This document shows positions 19,283 to 29,387 of a DNA stretch of 64,000 nt, one piece after another. Below the pieces are notes generated by a model. It searched no databases, was not told where the DNA came from, and saw only the letters and a list, made by a program, of their open reading frames with translations. The position numbers and the translations under genes were made by a program. The stretch's first letter is position 1, and each line of letters starts with the position of its first letter. The stretch is from Silanimonas sp. (GTDB lineage Bacteria; Pseudomonadota; Gammaproteobacteria; Xanthomonadales; Xanthomonadaceae): assembly GCF_027531545.1 (NCBI RefSeq), contig NZ_JAPZSC010000004.1, forward strand, positions 1 through 64,000, in the 5' to 3' direction.

Positions 19283-19426
19283 CGGGATCAGGCCGGGACA
19301 TCCGCGCGACGACGGTCGCGCTGTGCCGCGCAATTTACCATGCAGCCGCATGGGGGCTGTGCGAGGAGAGCTCGCGAACGGTGCGCTGAGCGGCCCGTGT
19401 GCGAGTGCTCGCTGAACGCTCCCGCC

Positions 19427-20533
19427 TCACCCACCCCAAGTGCGCCGGTGCGCGCCCGCGGCCATCACCATGCCGAAACCGGCCAACAGGGACACCGCCG
19501 AGGTGCCGCCATAGCTCAGCAGCGGCATCGGCACGCCCACGACCGGCAGGAAGCCCGCGACCATGCCGGCATTCACGATCACGTAGACCGAGAAGGTCAG
19601 CGCCAACGCACCGGCCAGCAGGCGGCCGTAGGTATCGCGGGCCTGCGACGCCAGCCACAAGGAGCGCGCCACGACGAAGAAGTACAGCGCCAGCAGCACC
19701 AGCACGCCCAGCCAGCCGAATTCCTCCGAGAACACCGAAAAGACGAAATCCGTGGTGTGCTCGGGCAGGAAATCGAGGTGGGCCTGGGTGCCCTGCCCCC
19801 AGCCCTTGCCCGTCGCGCCGCCGGAGCCGATGGCGATCTTCGACTGGATGATGTTCCAGCCGGTGCCGAGCGGGTCGGATTCCGGGTCGAGGAAGGTGAG
19901 GATGCGGTCGCGCTGATAGGGCATGAGGAACTGCCAACCCACCGGCAGCGCGGCCAAGCCGAGGCCGGCGAACAGACCGATGCGCCACCAGGCGATGCCG
20001 GCGAGGAAGACGGCGAACACGCCCGAGGCGCCGACCAGCAAGCCCGTGCCGAAGTCGGGCTGGAGGATGGTGAGGCCCACTGGCAAGCCGATGATCACGG
20101 CGGTGATGCCCAGCGTGCGCCACTGCGGCGGCAGGTGGGCCTGGTGGAGGAACCAGGCCACCATCATCGGCACGCTCAGCTTCAGCAGTTCGCCGGGCTG
20201 CAGGTAGAAGACCTTGAGATCGATCCACAGGTTCGCGCTGCGGCCCGTGCCGACGGCGAACACCAGGCCAAGCAGCACGAGGCTGGCGAGGTAGGCCAGC
20301 GGCGTCCATTGCCGCAGGGTGGACGGCGCGAGGCGCGACAGCATCAACAGGGCACCGAGGCCGATGGCGAAGCGCGCGGCCTGCTTCACGACCGAATCGA
20401 CGTCGCCGCCGGCGCTGGCCTGCACGACGAGGCTGATGGCCATGATGGCGCAGAGCCCGAGCAGCAGCGGCAGATCCACCTTGTCGAGCCAACGCCAGGC
20501 GAAGGCGCTGAAGGCGCGCACCAGCACGTTCAT
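19427..20533 (-). CDS. rodA: Peptidoglycan glycosyltransferase RodA
   Basis: A 368-residue SEDS polymerase with ten predicted helices. Conserved elements include WIDL near the second helix, the PDFGTGLL loop, the catalytic-Asp-containing periplasmic loop around SKIAIGSGGATGKGWG, FLPEHTTDFVFSVFSEEFG, and the C-terminal GVPMPLLSYGGTS motif. RodA polymerises lipid II for elongasome growth together with PBP2, encoded directly upstream with a 4-nt ATGA overlap (20530-20533). Confidence 0.96.
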   Translation of the reverse strand: MNVLVRAFSAFAWRWLDKVDLPLLLGLCAIMAISLVVQASAGGDVDSVVKQAARFAIGLGALLMLSRLAPSTLRQWTPLAYLASLVLLGLVFAVGTGRSANLWIDLKVFYLQPGELLKLSVPMMVAWFLHQAHLPPQWRTLGITAVIIGLPVGLTILQPDFGTGLLVGASGVFAVFLAGIAWWRIGLFAGLGLAALPVGWQFLMPYQRDRILTFLDPESDPLGTGWNIIQSKIAIGSGGATGKGWGQGTQAHLDFLPEHTTDFVFSVFSEEFGWLGVLVLLALYFFVVARSLWLASQARDTYGRLLAGALALTFSVYVIVNAGMVAGFLPVVGVPMPLLSYGGTSAVSLLAGFGMVMAAGAHRRTWGG

Positions 20534-22491
20534 GTGCGCGGCTCCGGAGTGGCGGACGGAAGCACGGCCGGTTCGGCAGGCGTCGGAGCGGGCGTCGCTG
20601 CGGGAGCCTCCGCTGGCAACGTCGCAGGGGCCGCCGGCGGCGGGCCGATCCAGGCATCGAAGATGCGTCGGGCCACCGGGGCGGCGGCTGTGGAACCGGA
20701 ACCGCCGTGCTCGACGACCAGGGCCAGCGCGATGGTCGGCGCTTCGGCCGGCGCATAGCCGACGAACAGCGCCTGGTGGCGCAGGTGGTAGGGCAGCTTG
20801 TTCGGGTCGAGGCGTTCGTCGCCGCGACGGCTCACGCGCTGCGCGGTGCCGGTCTTGCCCGCCATCAGGTAGTGGGCGCCGGCCGCGGCACGGGCCGCCG
20901 TGCCCGTGGGCCCGTGCATGGTCGCGACGAGGCCATCGCGGACCGCCGCGAGGTGCGCCGGATCGTCCACCACCGGCACAGCCGGGGGCTGCGGCTCGGG
21001 CACCCGCGCTGCGCCGAAACCAGCCTGTGTGGCGCGAACCAGATGGGGGCGGCGCAGTTGCCCATCTCCCGCCAGCATCGCGGTGCCCTGCGCGAGTTGC
21101 AGCGGCGTGGTCACCCAGTAGCCCTGCCCGATGCCCGAGATCACGGTCTCGCCGGGGTACCAGGCCTGCTTGAACCGCCGCTGCTTCCATTCGCGGCTCG
21201 GCAGCACGCCGGAAGCCTCCCCGGCCAGGTCGATGCCGGTCGGCCTGCCGAAGCCCATGCGATCGAAATCGGCGCTGATCCGGTCGATGCCCAGCTTCAT
21301 GGCGAGGTCGAAGTAGTAGGTGTTGACCGACTGTGCCAGCGACTCGCGCAGGTTGACCGTCCCGTGGCCGCCGGGACGCCAGTCCATGTATCCGCGCTCA
21401 TGCCCCGGAAGGCGGTAGGTGCCGCTGGAGAAGATCGTGGTGTCCGGCGTGATCAGGCCCTCTTCGAGCCCTGCCAGTGCCATGAAGGGCTTCACCGTCG
21501 AACCGGGCGGGAAGCCACCGAGCACATTGCGGTTGAACAGCGGCCGGGCCACGTCCTCGTTGAGCCGCCGGTAGTCGTCGAAGGAAATGCCGCCGACGAA
21601 CAGGTTGGGGTCGTAGCTCGGTAGGCTGACCATGGCGAGGATCTCGCCGCTCATTGGATCGATCGCGATCGCCGCGCCGTGCTGGCCTTCGAAGGCGTCG
21701 ACCATGGCCTTCTGCAGGGCGATGTCGATGCTCAGGTGCAGGTCGGCGCCGGGCTTCGCGTCGTGCCGGCGCAGCACGCGCAGGGGACGGTTCTCGACGT
21801 TGGTCTCGACCTCCTGGTAGCCGACGTCGCCGCGCAGCCGGCTCTCGTAGTAGCGCTCGAGGCCAGTCTTGCCGATGTGCGGCAGCGCCGCGAAGCGCGA
21901 TTCACCGCGCGACTCCATGGCGTCGACATCGTCCTGGTCGATGCGCCCGACGTAGCCGACGATGTGGGCGGTGAGTTCGCCAAAAGGGTAGCGCCGCGTC
22001 AGGTAGGGCACCACCTCGACGCCGGGAAAGCGGTGGCGGTCGACGGCGAGCCGCGCGATTTCCTGTTCGGAAAGGCGCAGCTTCAAGGCGATCGGCTTGA
22101 AGCGCCGCGTGCCCTTGCGGGCGTTATCGAAGCGGCGGAGCTCATCCTCGGACAAGGCCACGCGCTCGCGCAGCGCAGCCAGCAGCTGCGGCATGTCCTC
22201 GACCCGCTCGGGAACGATGTCGAGGCGATAGGCGGGTGCGTTGTCGGCCAGCAGCACGCCGTTGCGGTCGTAGACGAGGCCGCGCGCCGGCACGATGGGG
22301 TCGAGCCGGATGCGGTTTTCCTCGGAGCGCGTGGCGTACTCCTCGTGCTGCTGGATCTGCAGCCGGCCATAGCCCAGCGCCAGCGCCAGCAGGGCGAGGG
22401 CGACACCGGCCGCGGCGAGCAGCGCGCGGCGGCGGAACTGCTCGCCTTCGGCCGCGGCATTGCGGACGGGACGGGCGCGCCACCGCCTCAT
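20530..22491 (-). CDS. mrdA: Penicillin-binding protein 2 (elongasome transpeptidase)
   Basis: A 653-residue class B PBP with an N-terminal cytoplasmic tail, a membrane anchor (about 22-40), a pedestal domain and a transpeptidase domain. Active-site motifs are Ser331-x-x-Lys334 in PPGSTVKP, Ser388-Val-Asn and Lys546-Thr-Gly. The C-terminal 40 residues are Pro/Ala-rich, an extension not required for catalysis. Start ATG 22491 overlaps the mreD stop (ATGA). It cross-links glycan strands made by RodA and is recruited by MreC. Confidence 0.96.
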   Translation of the reverse strand: MRRWRARPVRNAAAEGEQFRRRALLAAAGVALALLALALGYGRLQIQQHEEYATRSEENRIRLDPIVPARGLVYDRNGVLLADNAPAYRLDIVPERVEDMPQLLAALRERVALSEDELRRFDNARKGTRRFKPIALKLRLSEQEIARLAVDRHRFPGVEVVPYLTRRYPFGELTAHIVGYVGRIDQDDVDAMESRGESRFAALPHIGKTGLERYYESRLRGDVGYQEVETNVENRPLRVLRRHDAKPGADLHLSIDIALQKAMVDAFEGQHGAAIAIDPMSGEILAMVSLPSYDPNLFVGGISFDDYRRLNEDVARPLFNRNVLGGFPPGSTVKPFMALAGLEEGLITPDTTIFSSGTYRLPGHERGYMDWRPGGHGTVNLRESLAQSVNTYYFDLAMKLGIDRISADFDRMGFGRPTGIDLAGEASGVLPSREWKQRRFKQAWYPGETVISGIGQGYWVTTPLQLAQGTAMLAGDGQLRRPHLVRATQAGFGAARVPEPQPPAVPVVDDPAHLAAVRDGLVATMHGPTGTAARAAAGAHYLMAGKTGTAQRVSRRGDERLDPNKLPYHLRHQALFVGYAPAEAPTIALALVVEHGGSGSTAAAPVARRIFDAWIGPPPAAPATLPAEAPAATPAPTPAEPAVLPSATPEPRT

Positions 22492-22982
22492 CGGCCGCCG
22501 GCCCGCTCGCGATGCCGAAGGCGCAGCGAATCCAGCAGCAGGAAGCCCCAAGGCCACACCACCAGCCCGACCAGCGGCGCCAGCGCCGGCCCCCAGCCCG
22601 GCAGGCCGGCCCCGGCGATCAGCCGGATCAAGGCCATCAGGGCGAAATCGTTGACCAGCAGCAGGCCCACCGCCGCCGACTGTTGCCATAGCGGGAAGAA
22701 GCGCAGCTGCGCGCGGAAGCGCTGCACCAGGAACACCAGCACGGCCATGCGCAGCGCCTGCTCGCCGAGCAGCGTGCCCGCCACCACGTCGGCCAGCAGG
22801 CCGGCGGCCCAGGCCAGGGCCATGCCGCCGCGGCCCGGCGATTCCAGCGCCCAGTACACCAGCGCCAGCGCCAGCAGGTGCGGGCGCAGGGTGTCGAACG
22901 GCGTGGGCAGCGGCAGCACGAGGAACAGCAGGCCGACGGCGAGGCTGCCCAGCCGCAGCCAGACGGGCGTGTCGCGGTTCAT
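22488..22982 (-). CDS. mreD: Rod shape-determining protein MreD
   Basis: A 164-residue integral membrane protein with five to six hydrophobic segments, including RPHLLALALVYWAL and GLLADVVAGTLLG, which match the MreD consensus. It completes the MreBCD scaffold linking cytoplasmic filaments to RodA-PBP2. Both ends overlap neighbours by 4 nt (ATGA with mreC and with mrdA). Confidence 0.93.
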   Translation of the reverse strand: MNRDTPVWLRLGSLAVGLLFLVLPLPTPFDTLRPHLLALALVYWALESPGRGGMALAWAAGLLADVVAGTLLGEQALRMAVLVFLVQRFRAQLRFFPLWQQSAAVGLLLVNDFALMALIRLIAGAGLPGWGPALAPLVGLVVWPWGFLLLDSLRLRHRERAGGR

Positions 22983-23941
22983 TCGCGGCGCTCCGGGGCG
23001 GACGTCGGGCCATCGGCGACCGTAGCCTCGGGCAGCGCCTCCGGCGCGATGGGTTCGGGATCGCGGTAGCCCTCCGGGATCGGCGGCCCCACGTCGATGT
23101 CGATCTCGCCGCGCATCACCAGCAGGACCTCGAGGCCGCGATCGAGCTGGGCGGCGGGCGTCACCTCGGCCACGAGGAACAGGCGGGTGTCTTCCGGCCC
23201 CACGGCCCGCACCGTGCCCACGGCAAAGCCGGCGGGAAAGCGGCCGCCGATGCCCGACGTGACCAGCAGATCCCCCTCGCGGATGTCGGCGGACTGCGGA
23301 ATGTTCGGCACCCGCAGGCTGTCGCTGCGGCCCGTGCCCACGGCAACGAGGCGCAGACCGGTGCGCACGACCTGCACAGGCACCGAGTGGCTGGCATCGG
23401 TGAGCAGCAGGGCCGTGGCCCCGTGCTCGGAGACCTGCACGACTTGCCCGAGCATGCCGCCGGCATCGATCACGGCCTGGCCCACCTCGACGCCCTCGGC
23501 ACTGCCGCGATCGAGGCGCACGCGCTGCCGCCACGGGTCGAGGTCGACGTCGACGATGCCGGCCATCTGCACGGCCAGGCGGAAATCGCCCTTGCCCCCG
23601 AGCAGGGCACGCAGGCGCTGGTTCTCGCGGGCGACCGCCTCGAGGCGCGCCAGCTGCGCATCACGCAGCTGCAATTCGCGGCGCAGGGTGACCGTCTCGT
23701 CGGCCAGCACCTGCTGGCGGCTCAGCGCGGTGTCGGCCCATCGCCACAGCGCGGCCGGGAGGGCGGCGAAACGCCACATCGGCTCGATCGCCGTGGATAG
23801 CGCGGCGCGCACTTTCGGCGAGAGATCACCGCGATGGTCGGCCACCATCAGCACGGCGGAGAGGGTGATGCAGGCCAGCAGCGGCAGCGTGCCGGCGGCC
23901 GCTTCCGAAAGTTTCGGCGCTGGCGAGCCGGAGTGGATCAC
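22979..23941 (-). CDS. mreC: Rod shape-determining protein MreC
   Basis: A 320-residue bitopic protein: a single N-terminal membrane helix (about 17-34), a coiled coil (LRRELQLRDAQLARLEAVAREN, seen at about 88-110), then the beta-barrel periplasmic domain with VTSGIGGRFPAGFAVG. The C-terminal 40 residues are acidic and Pro-rich. It activates PBP2-RodA. The start is a GTG at 23941, 31 nt after the mreB stop; no ATG is available before the membrane helix. Confidence 0.93.
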   Translation of the reverse strand: MIHSGSPAPKLSEAAAGTLPLLACITLSAVLMVADHRGDLSPKVRAALSTAIEPMWRFAALPAALWRWADTALSRQQVLADETVTLRRELQLRDAQLARLEAVARENQRLRALLGGKGDFRLAVQMAGIVDVDLDPWRQRVRLDRGSAEGVEVGQAVIDAGGMLGQVVQVSEHGATALLLTDASHSVPVQVVRTGLRLVAVGTGRSDSLRVPNIPQSADIREGDLLVTSGIGGRFPAGFAVGTVRAVGPEDTRLFLVAEVTPAAQLDRGLEVLLVMRGEIDIDVGPPIPEGYRDPEPIAPEALPEATVADGPTSAPERRE

Positions 23942-23972
23942 GGGTGCCGGGCGGTCGTCGGCGTGCCGGGGT

Positions 23973-25052
<1,080 letters not shown>

Positions 25053-25204
25053 CTAACAAGGGTAACAACCGCGCACCCTGCCCCACAAGGAAAAAGCCCG
25101 TTAATGCGGGTATCCTTCGCGGCCCGCCCGGCCGCTACCGGGCACCGCGCGGTACCCGTCATCCGGCCGGGTCGCGCTTTCGACGACCCCTGAGGACCGA
25201 TCCG

Positions 25205-26140
25205 ATGACTGCTGCCCTGATCTGCGGCTCGCTGGCCTACGACACCATCATGGTGTTCCAGGACCAGTTCAAGAACCACATCCTGCCGGACAAGGTGCAC
25301 ATCCTGAATGTGTCCTTCCTCGTCCCGCGGATGCGCCGCGAGTTCGGCGGCTGCGCCGGCAACATCGCCTACAACCTGCATCTTCTGGGCGGAAAGCCGC
25401 TGCCTATGGCCACCGTCGGCGCCGATTTCGCCCCCTACCGGGCCCACTTCAGCGACCTCGGCATCCCCCTGACCCATGTGAAGGAGATCGCCGACCTCTA
25501 CACGGCGCAGGCCTTCATCACCACCGACCTCGACGACAACCAGATCACCGCCTTCCATCCCGGGGCCATGATGCGCAGCTACGAAAACCACGTGCGCGAC
25601 GTGCCGGGCGTGGGCTTCGGCATCGTCGGGCCGGATGGCTACGAGGCCATGCTGCAGAACTGCACCGAGTTCGCCGAGTGCGGCATCCCCTTCATCTTCG
25701 ACCCCGGCCAGGCCATGCCGCTCTACAACGGCGAGGAACTGCGCCGGATGATCGACCAGGCGACCTACGTGACGGTGAACGACTACGAGTCGAGCCTGCT
25801 GCAGGAGCGCACCGGCTGGTCGGCCGAGGTCATCGCCAGCAAGGTGAAAGCCTACTTCATCACCCGTGGCCCGAAGGGCTCCGAGGTGCACACCCCGGAC
25901 GGGATGATCCACATCCCCTCGGCCACCGCCATGCGGGTCGTGGACCCCACCGGCTGCGGCGACGCCTACCGCGCCGGCCTGATCTTCGGCTTCATGAACA
26001 ACCTGGACCTGGCCACCACCGGCCGCATCGCCAGCCTGATGGGCGCCCTGAAGATCGAGCACCTGGGCCCGCAGAACCAGCGCTTCGACTACGCCCAGTT
26101 CGCCGAGCAGTTCCGCCAGCAGTTCGGCTACGCGCTCTGA
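25205..26140 (+). CDS. PfkB-family sugar/nucleoside kinase (adenosine kinase-like)
   Basis: A 311-residue ribokinase-superfamily enzyme. N-terminal signature GGCAGNIAYNLHLLGG binds the sugar. The C-terminal signature DPTGCGDAYRAG carries catalytic Asp253 and an anion hole reading GCGD in place of the commoner GAGD. Proteins of this type are annotated as adenosine kinase-like in related bacteria; they would phosphorylate adenosine or a ribose-like sugar with ATP. The gene is divergent from mreB and followed by a strong terminator, so it is a single-gene transcript. Substrate remains inferred. Confidence 0.85.
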   Translation: MTAALICGSLAYDTIMVFQDQFKNHILPDKVHILNVSFLVPRMRREFGGCAGNIAYNLHLLGGKPLPMATVGADFAPYRAHFSDLGIPLTHVKEIADLYTAQAFITTDLDDNQITAFHPGAMMRSYENHVRDVPGVGFGIVGPDGYEAMLQNCTEFAECGIPFIFDPGQAMPLYNGEELRRMIDQATYVTVNDYESSLLQERTGWSAEVIASKVKAYFITRGPKGSEVHTPDGMIHIPSATAMRVVDPTGCGDAYRAGLIFGFMNNLDLATTGRIASLMGALKIEHLGPQNQRFDYAQFAEQFRQQFGYAL

Positions 26141-26193
26141 AGGCCCGCTGAGCCGCGCGAGCGGCCAGTGCAAGCCCCCTTGACAGAGCCGTC

Positions 26194-26228
26194 AACACCC
26201 GCCGCCCCCGGCGAGTGTTTCTTTTTCA
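26194..26228 (+). terminator. Intrinsic terminator after the PfkB kinase
   Basis: AACAC (26194-26198) and CGCCG (26200-26204) pair with CGGCG (26209-26213) and GTGTT (26215-26219) around a CCCC loop, with one C-A mismatch in the stem. A T-rich tail (TTCTTTTTC) follows directly. Confidence 0.8.
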
Positions 26229-26417
26229 ATCAACCACTTGGCAGGCCGCGCGAGCATCGCGGGCATTCCCCGCGGCACGGCACTGGACTTGAAGTGAAGG
26301 AAGTATTAAACGTTGTCTCTGGTCACACGGCCTGCACAGCGTTTTGACCGGGCGTCGACGCGGCAGCGCTCGTCTGCCAGCCCTCCTTCATTATCGACCA
26401 GCAAGGACTACAACCCC

Positions 26418-29324
26418 ATGACGCAACGTAACCCGCTCGCCGCAAGCGTTCAGCGCGCGCTGGTGCTCGGCATCGCCGGCGCCGCCGCCATAAGCGCTCC
26501 GACCTTCGCGCAGACCGCCCCCGCCGGCGAAGAAGCCCAGACCCTCGACACGATCGTCGTCACCGGTAGCCGCATCCGCCGCGTCGACGCCGAGACCGCC
26601 ACCCCGGTCTTCACGATCGACCGCTCCGCGATCGAGCGCACGGGTGCGGCCACCATCGGTGACTTCCTGCAGGACATCCCGGCGATCTCCGGCGCGGCCA
26701 CCAACCCCTCCGTGAACAACGGCGGCGGCACCGGCGCGGCCACCGTCTCCCTGCGCGGCATCGGTGACGAGCGCACGCTGACGCTGCTCAACGGCCGCCG
26801 GATGGTCTACAACGACATCAACTCGATCCCGATGGCCGCCATCGCGCGCGTCGAAGTGCTGAAGGGCGGCGCCTCGGCCATCTACGGCACCGACGCCATC
26901 GGCGGCGTCGTCAACTTCATCCTTAAGCGTGACTTCGACGGCGGCGAGCTGTCGGTCGGCTACGGCCAGTCAAGCGAAGGCGATGCCGAGCGCACCACCG
27001 GCAACGTGACCTACGGCTGGTCGGGCGAACGCGGCAGCGTGCTGCTCAACCTCAACTACAACGACCAGCGCGAGGTGCTCGCCGCGGACCGCGAGTACTC
27101 GCGCAACGCCCTGACCCTGTACTCCGGCACGGTCACCGTCGGCGGCTCGAGCCGCACCACCACGGGCCGCTATTCGGTGCCTCGCACCAATGCCGCCGCG
27201 AACGGCATCAACTGCGCCGGCACCGGCGCCACCGTCGCGCTGACCCGCATCGCCGGCCGCCCCGGCACGCAGTGGTCCGACTTCCGCTGCTTCAACAACG
27301 CCACCGACCTGTTCAACTACCAGGCCGTCGGCAACCTGCAGCTGACGCCGCAGGAGCGCGCCGGCGCGTTCTTCTCCGGCCGCTTCAACATCAATGACAA
27401 CGTCACGGCCTACGCCGAGCTCTACAACCAGAGCACCCGCGCCTACGGCCAGATCGCCCCGCTGCCGTTCGACGCCCGCCCCGGCCAGGACGAAGTGACG
27501 ATCTCCCCCAACAGCGTGTTCTGGCCCTTCGCGGGCCTGTCCGGCGGGCTCGTCGGCAACGACCTGCGCCTGCGCCTGTCGGCCATCGGCAACCGTCGCT
27601 TCTCGTACAACACCGACGTCACCCAGATCTCGACCGGCTTCGAAGGCGCGATCGGCGACAGCTCGTGGTCGTACGACGTCGGCATGACCTACGGCAAGCT
27701 CGAGCAGAACGCCCTGTCCACCGGCTACCTGTTCACGCCGGCCCTCGCCAGCGCCCTCGGCCCGTCCTTCCGTGATTCGACCGGTGCGCTGCGCTGCGGC
27801 ACCCCGGCGGCGCCGATCGCCAACTGCACCCCCGTCAACTTCTTCGGCGACCTGTCCTCGGCGGCCGACCAGGCGGCGCTGGCGCGCATTTCGTCGCCGT
27901 CGATCAACAAGACCGACGAGACGCTGAAGAACTTCTACGCCAACACCTCGGGCGACCTGTTCGAGCTGCCGGCCGGCATGGTTGGCGGCGCGTTCGGCGT
28001 CGAGTACCGCGAGGAGTCCTCGGCGTTCGAGCCGAGCTTCCTGGCCGTCGTCGACCCCACCAACTACACCTGCCTCATCTCGTCGGAAGCCTGCACCACG
28101 CGCGCCGTCGGCGAGTTCGACGTGACGGAGATCTACGGCGAAGTGCTGTTCCCGCTGCTCGCCGACGCTCCGCTAGCGCAGAGCCTGAACGCCATCGCCG
28201 GTGCCCGCTGGTCGGATTACTCGACCTTCGGCAGCACGACCAACTGGAAGGTCGGCCTCGAGTGGCGTCCGATCGACGGCCTGCTGGTCCGCGGCACCGT
28301 CGACAAGGTGTTCCGCGCCCCGACGATCGACGACCTGTTCCAGGGTGATTCGGCGTCGTCGGACAGCTTCTCCGACCCCTGCAACCGCTGGCGCGGTGCG
28401 CCGGTCGGCAGCCCGCAGCGCCTCGCTTGCGCGAACGTCCCGACCGACGGCACGTTCAACCAGACCGACACGCAGCTCTCGGCGATCAAGGGCGGCAACT
28501 CGACCCTGCAGCCGGAAGAAGGCAAGGTGTTCACGTACGGCGTGATCTACGATCCGAGCTGGCTGGAGGGTGCGTCGGTCTCGGTCGACCTGTGGCGCAT
28601 CTATCTGAACGACACGATCGGCACGGTCGGTACGCAGACCATCCTGAACAACTGCTTCAATAACGGGCAGTTCTGCAACCTGTTCTCGCGCAACGCGTCG
28701 GGCGAGATCCTCCGCCTGTTCGACCGCAACGCCAACGTTGGCCGTACCGACACCAAGGGCGTGGACTTCGGCCTGAAGTACCGCCTCGAGGACACCGCGT
28801 TCGGCAGCTTCCAGTTCTCGCTCGACACGACCTACACCGCGCAGTACGATGTCAAGACGATCGTGCTCGGCCAGGTGGTCGCCCAGCAGTACCTCGCGGG
28901 CACCTTCCTGTCCTCGGCCAACGGCGGCCTCGGCAACTACAGCCGCGTCCGTTCGCTGGGCTCGCTGGGCTGGTCGATGGGCGATTGGGAAGCGCAGTGG
29001 ACCTCGCGCTACATCAGCGGGTTCAGCGTCGGCGCAATCTTCCCGAACACCCGCACCAATGTCTGCGCCGACCTCGGCCTCGCCATCACTGCGGGCGGCA
29101 CGCCGGGCTGCCAGTTCGATCGCGGTTCGCAGACCTACCACAACCTGCAGGTCGGCTATAACGTCGAGGCATGGAACACGAAGTTCCAGATCGGCGTCGA
29201 CAACGCGTTCGACAAGCAGCCGCCGATCATCTACCAGAACAACTCGCTCAACGGTAATACCGACGAGCGCACGTTCGACACCGTGGGCCGCTACTACTGG
29301 GCGACGGCGACCGTGAAGTTCTGA
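26418..29324 (+). CDS. TonB-dependent outer-membrane receptor
   Basis: A 968-residue receptor of the large class common in Xanthomonadales. Signal peptide 1-31 (cleavage in TFA-QT), then a TonB box-like DTIVVTGSR at 44-52. A plug domain follows with VSLRGIGDERTLTLLNGRR and IYGTDAIGGVVNFILKRDF, and then a 22-strand barrel ending in a terminal Phe (ATVKF). It imports a scarce substrate with TonB/ExbBD energy. The start ATG 26418 is preferred to in-frame upstream codons, which lack signal character. The convergent and following genes encode modification enzymes (see findings). Ligand unknown; no siderophore genes adjoin it. Confidence 0.9.
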   Translation: MTQRNPLAASVQRALVLGIAGAAAISAPTFAQTAPAGEEAQTLDTIVVTGSRIRRVDAETATPVFTIDRSAIERTGAATIGDFLQDIPAISGAATNPSVNNGGGTGAATVSLRGIGDERTLTLLNGRRMVYNDINSIPMAAIARVEVLKGGASAIYGTDAIGGVVNFILKRDFDGGELSVGYGQSSEGDAERTTGNVTYGWSGERGSVLLNLNYNDQREVLAADREYSRNALTLYSGTVTVGGSSRTTTGRYSVPRTNAAANGINCAGTGATVALTRIAGRPGTQWSDFRCFNNATDLFNYQAVGNLQLTPQERAGAFFSGRFNINDNVTAYAELYNQSTRAYGQIAPLPFDARPGQDEVTISPNSVFWPFAGLSGGLVGNDLRLRLSAIGNRRFSYNTDVTQISTGFEGAIGDSSWSYDVGMTYGKLEQNALSTGYLFTPALASALGPSFRDSTGALRCGTPAAPIANCTPVNFFGDLSSAADQAALARISSPSINKTDETLKNFYANTSGDLFELPAGMVGGAFGVEYREESSAFEPSFLAVVDPTNYTCLISSEACTTRAVGEFDVTEIYGEVLFPLLADAPLAQSLNAIAGARWSDYSTFGSTTNWKVGLEWRPIDGLLVRGTVDKVFRAPTIDDLFQGDSASSDSFSDPCNRWRGAPVGSPQRLACANVPTDGTFNQTDTQLSAIKGGNSTLQPEEGKVFTYGVIYDPSWLEGASVSVDLWRIYLNDTIGTVGTQTILNNCFNNGQFCNLFSRNASGEILRLFDRNANVGRTDTKGVDFGLKYRLEDTAFGSFQFSLDTTYTAQYDVKTIVLGQVVAQQYLAGTFLSSANGGLGNYSRVRSLGSLGWSMGDWEAQWTSRYISGFSVGAIFPNTRTNVCADLGLAITAGGTPGCQFDRGSQTYHNLQVGYNVEAWNTKFQIGVDNAFDKQPPIIYQNNSLNGNTDERTFDTVGRYYWATATVKF

Positions 29325-29347
29325 TCGGCGATCAGCGGCAGTGAATG

Positions 29348-29378
29348 AAAACCGCGCGGGGCGACCCGCGCGGTTTTT
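29348..29378. terminator. Bidirectional intrinsic terminator
   Basis: A 13-bp perfect stem: AAAACCGCGCGGG (29348-29360), GCGA loop, CCCGCGCGGTTTT (29365-29377). It has a T-run on the plus side and an A-run on the left, so it can stop both the rightward receptor transcript and the leftward sulfotransferase transcript that converge here. Confidence 0.9.
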
Positions 29379-29387
29379 CTTTGCGCG

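Noticed and set aside
25091-25112. Possible terminator or attenuator in the mreB leader (CCCG-TTAATG-CGGG with a T-run on the minus strand)
   Set aside because: The stem is only 4 bp; too weak to call without transcript data.
26289-26309. Promoter with TTGAAG and TATTAA before the first TonB receptor
   Set aside because: The spacing between boxes is 9 bp, not 16-18, so they cannot act together as a sigma-70 promoter.
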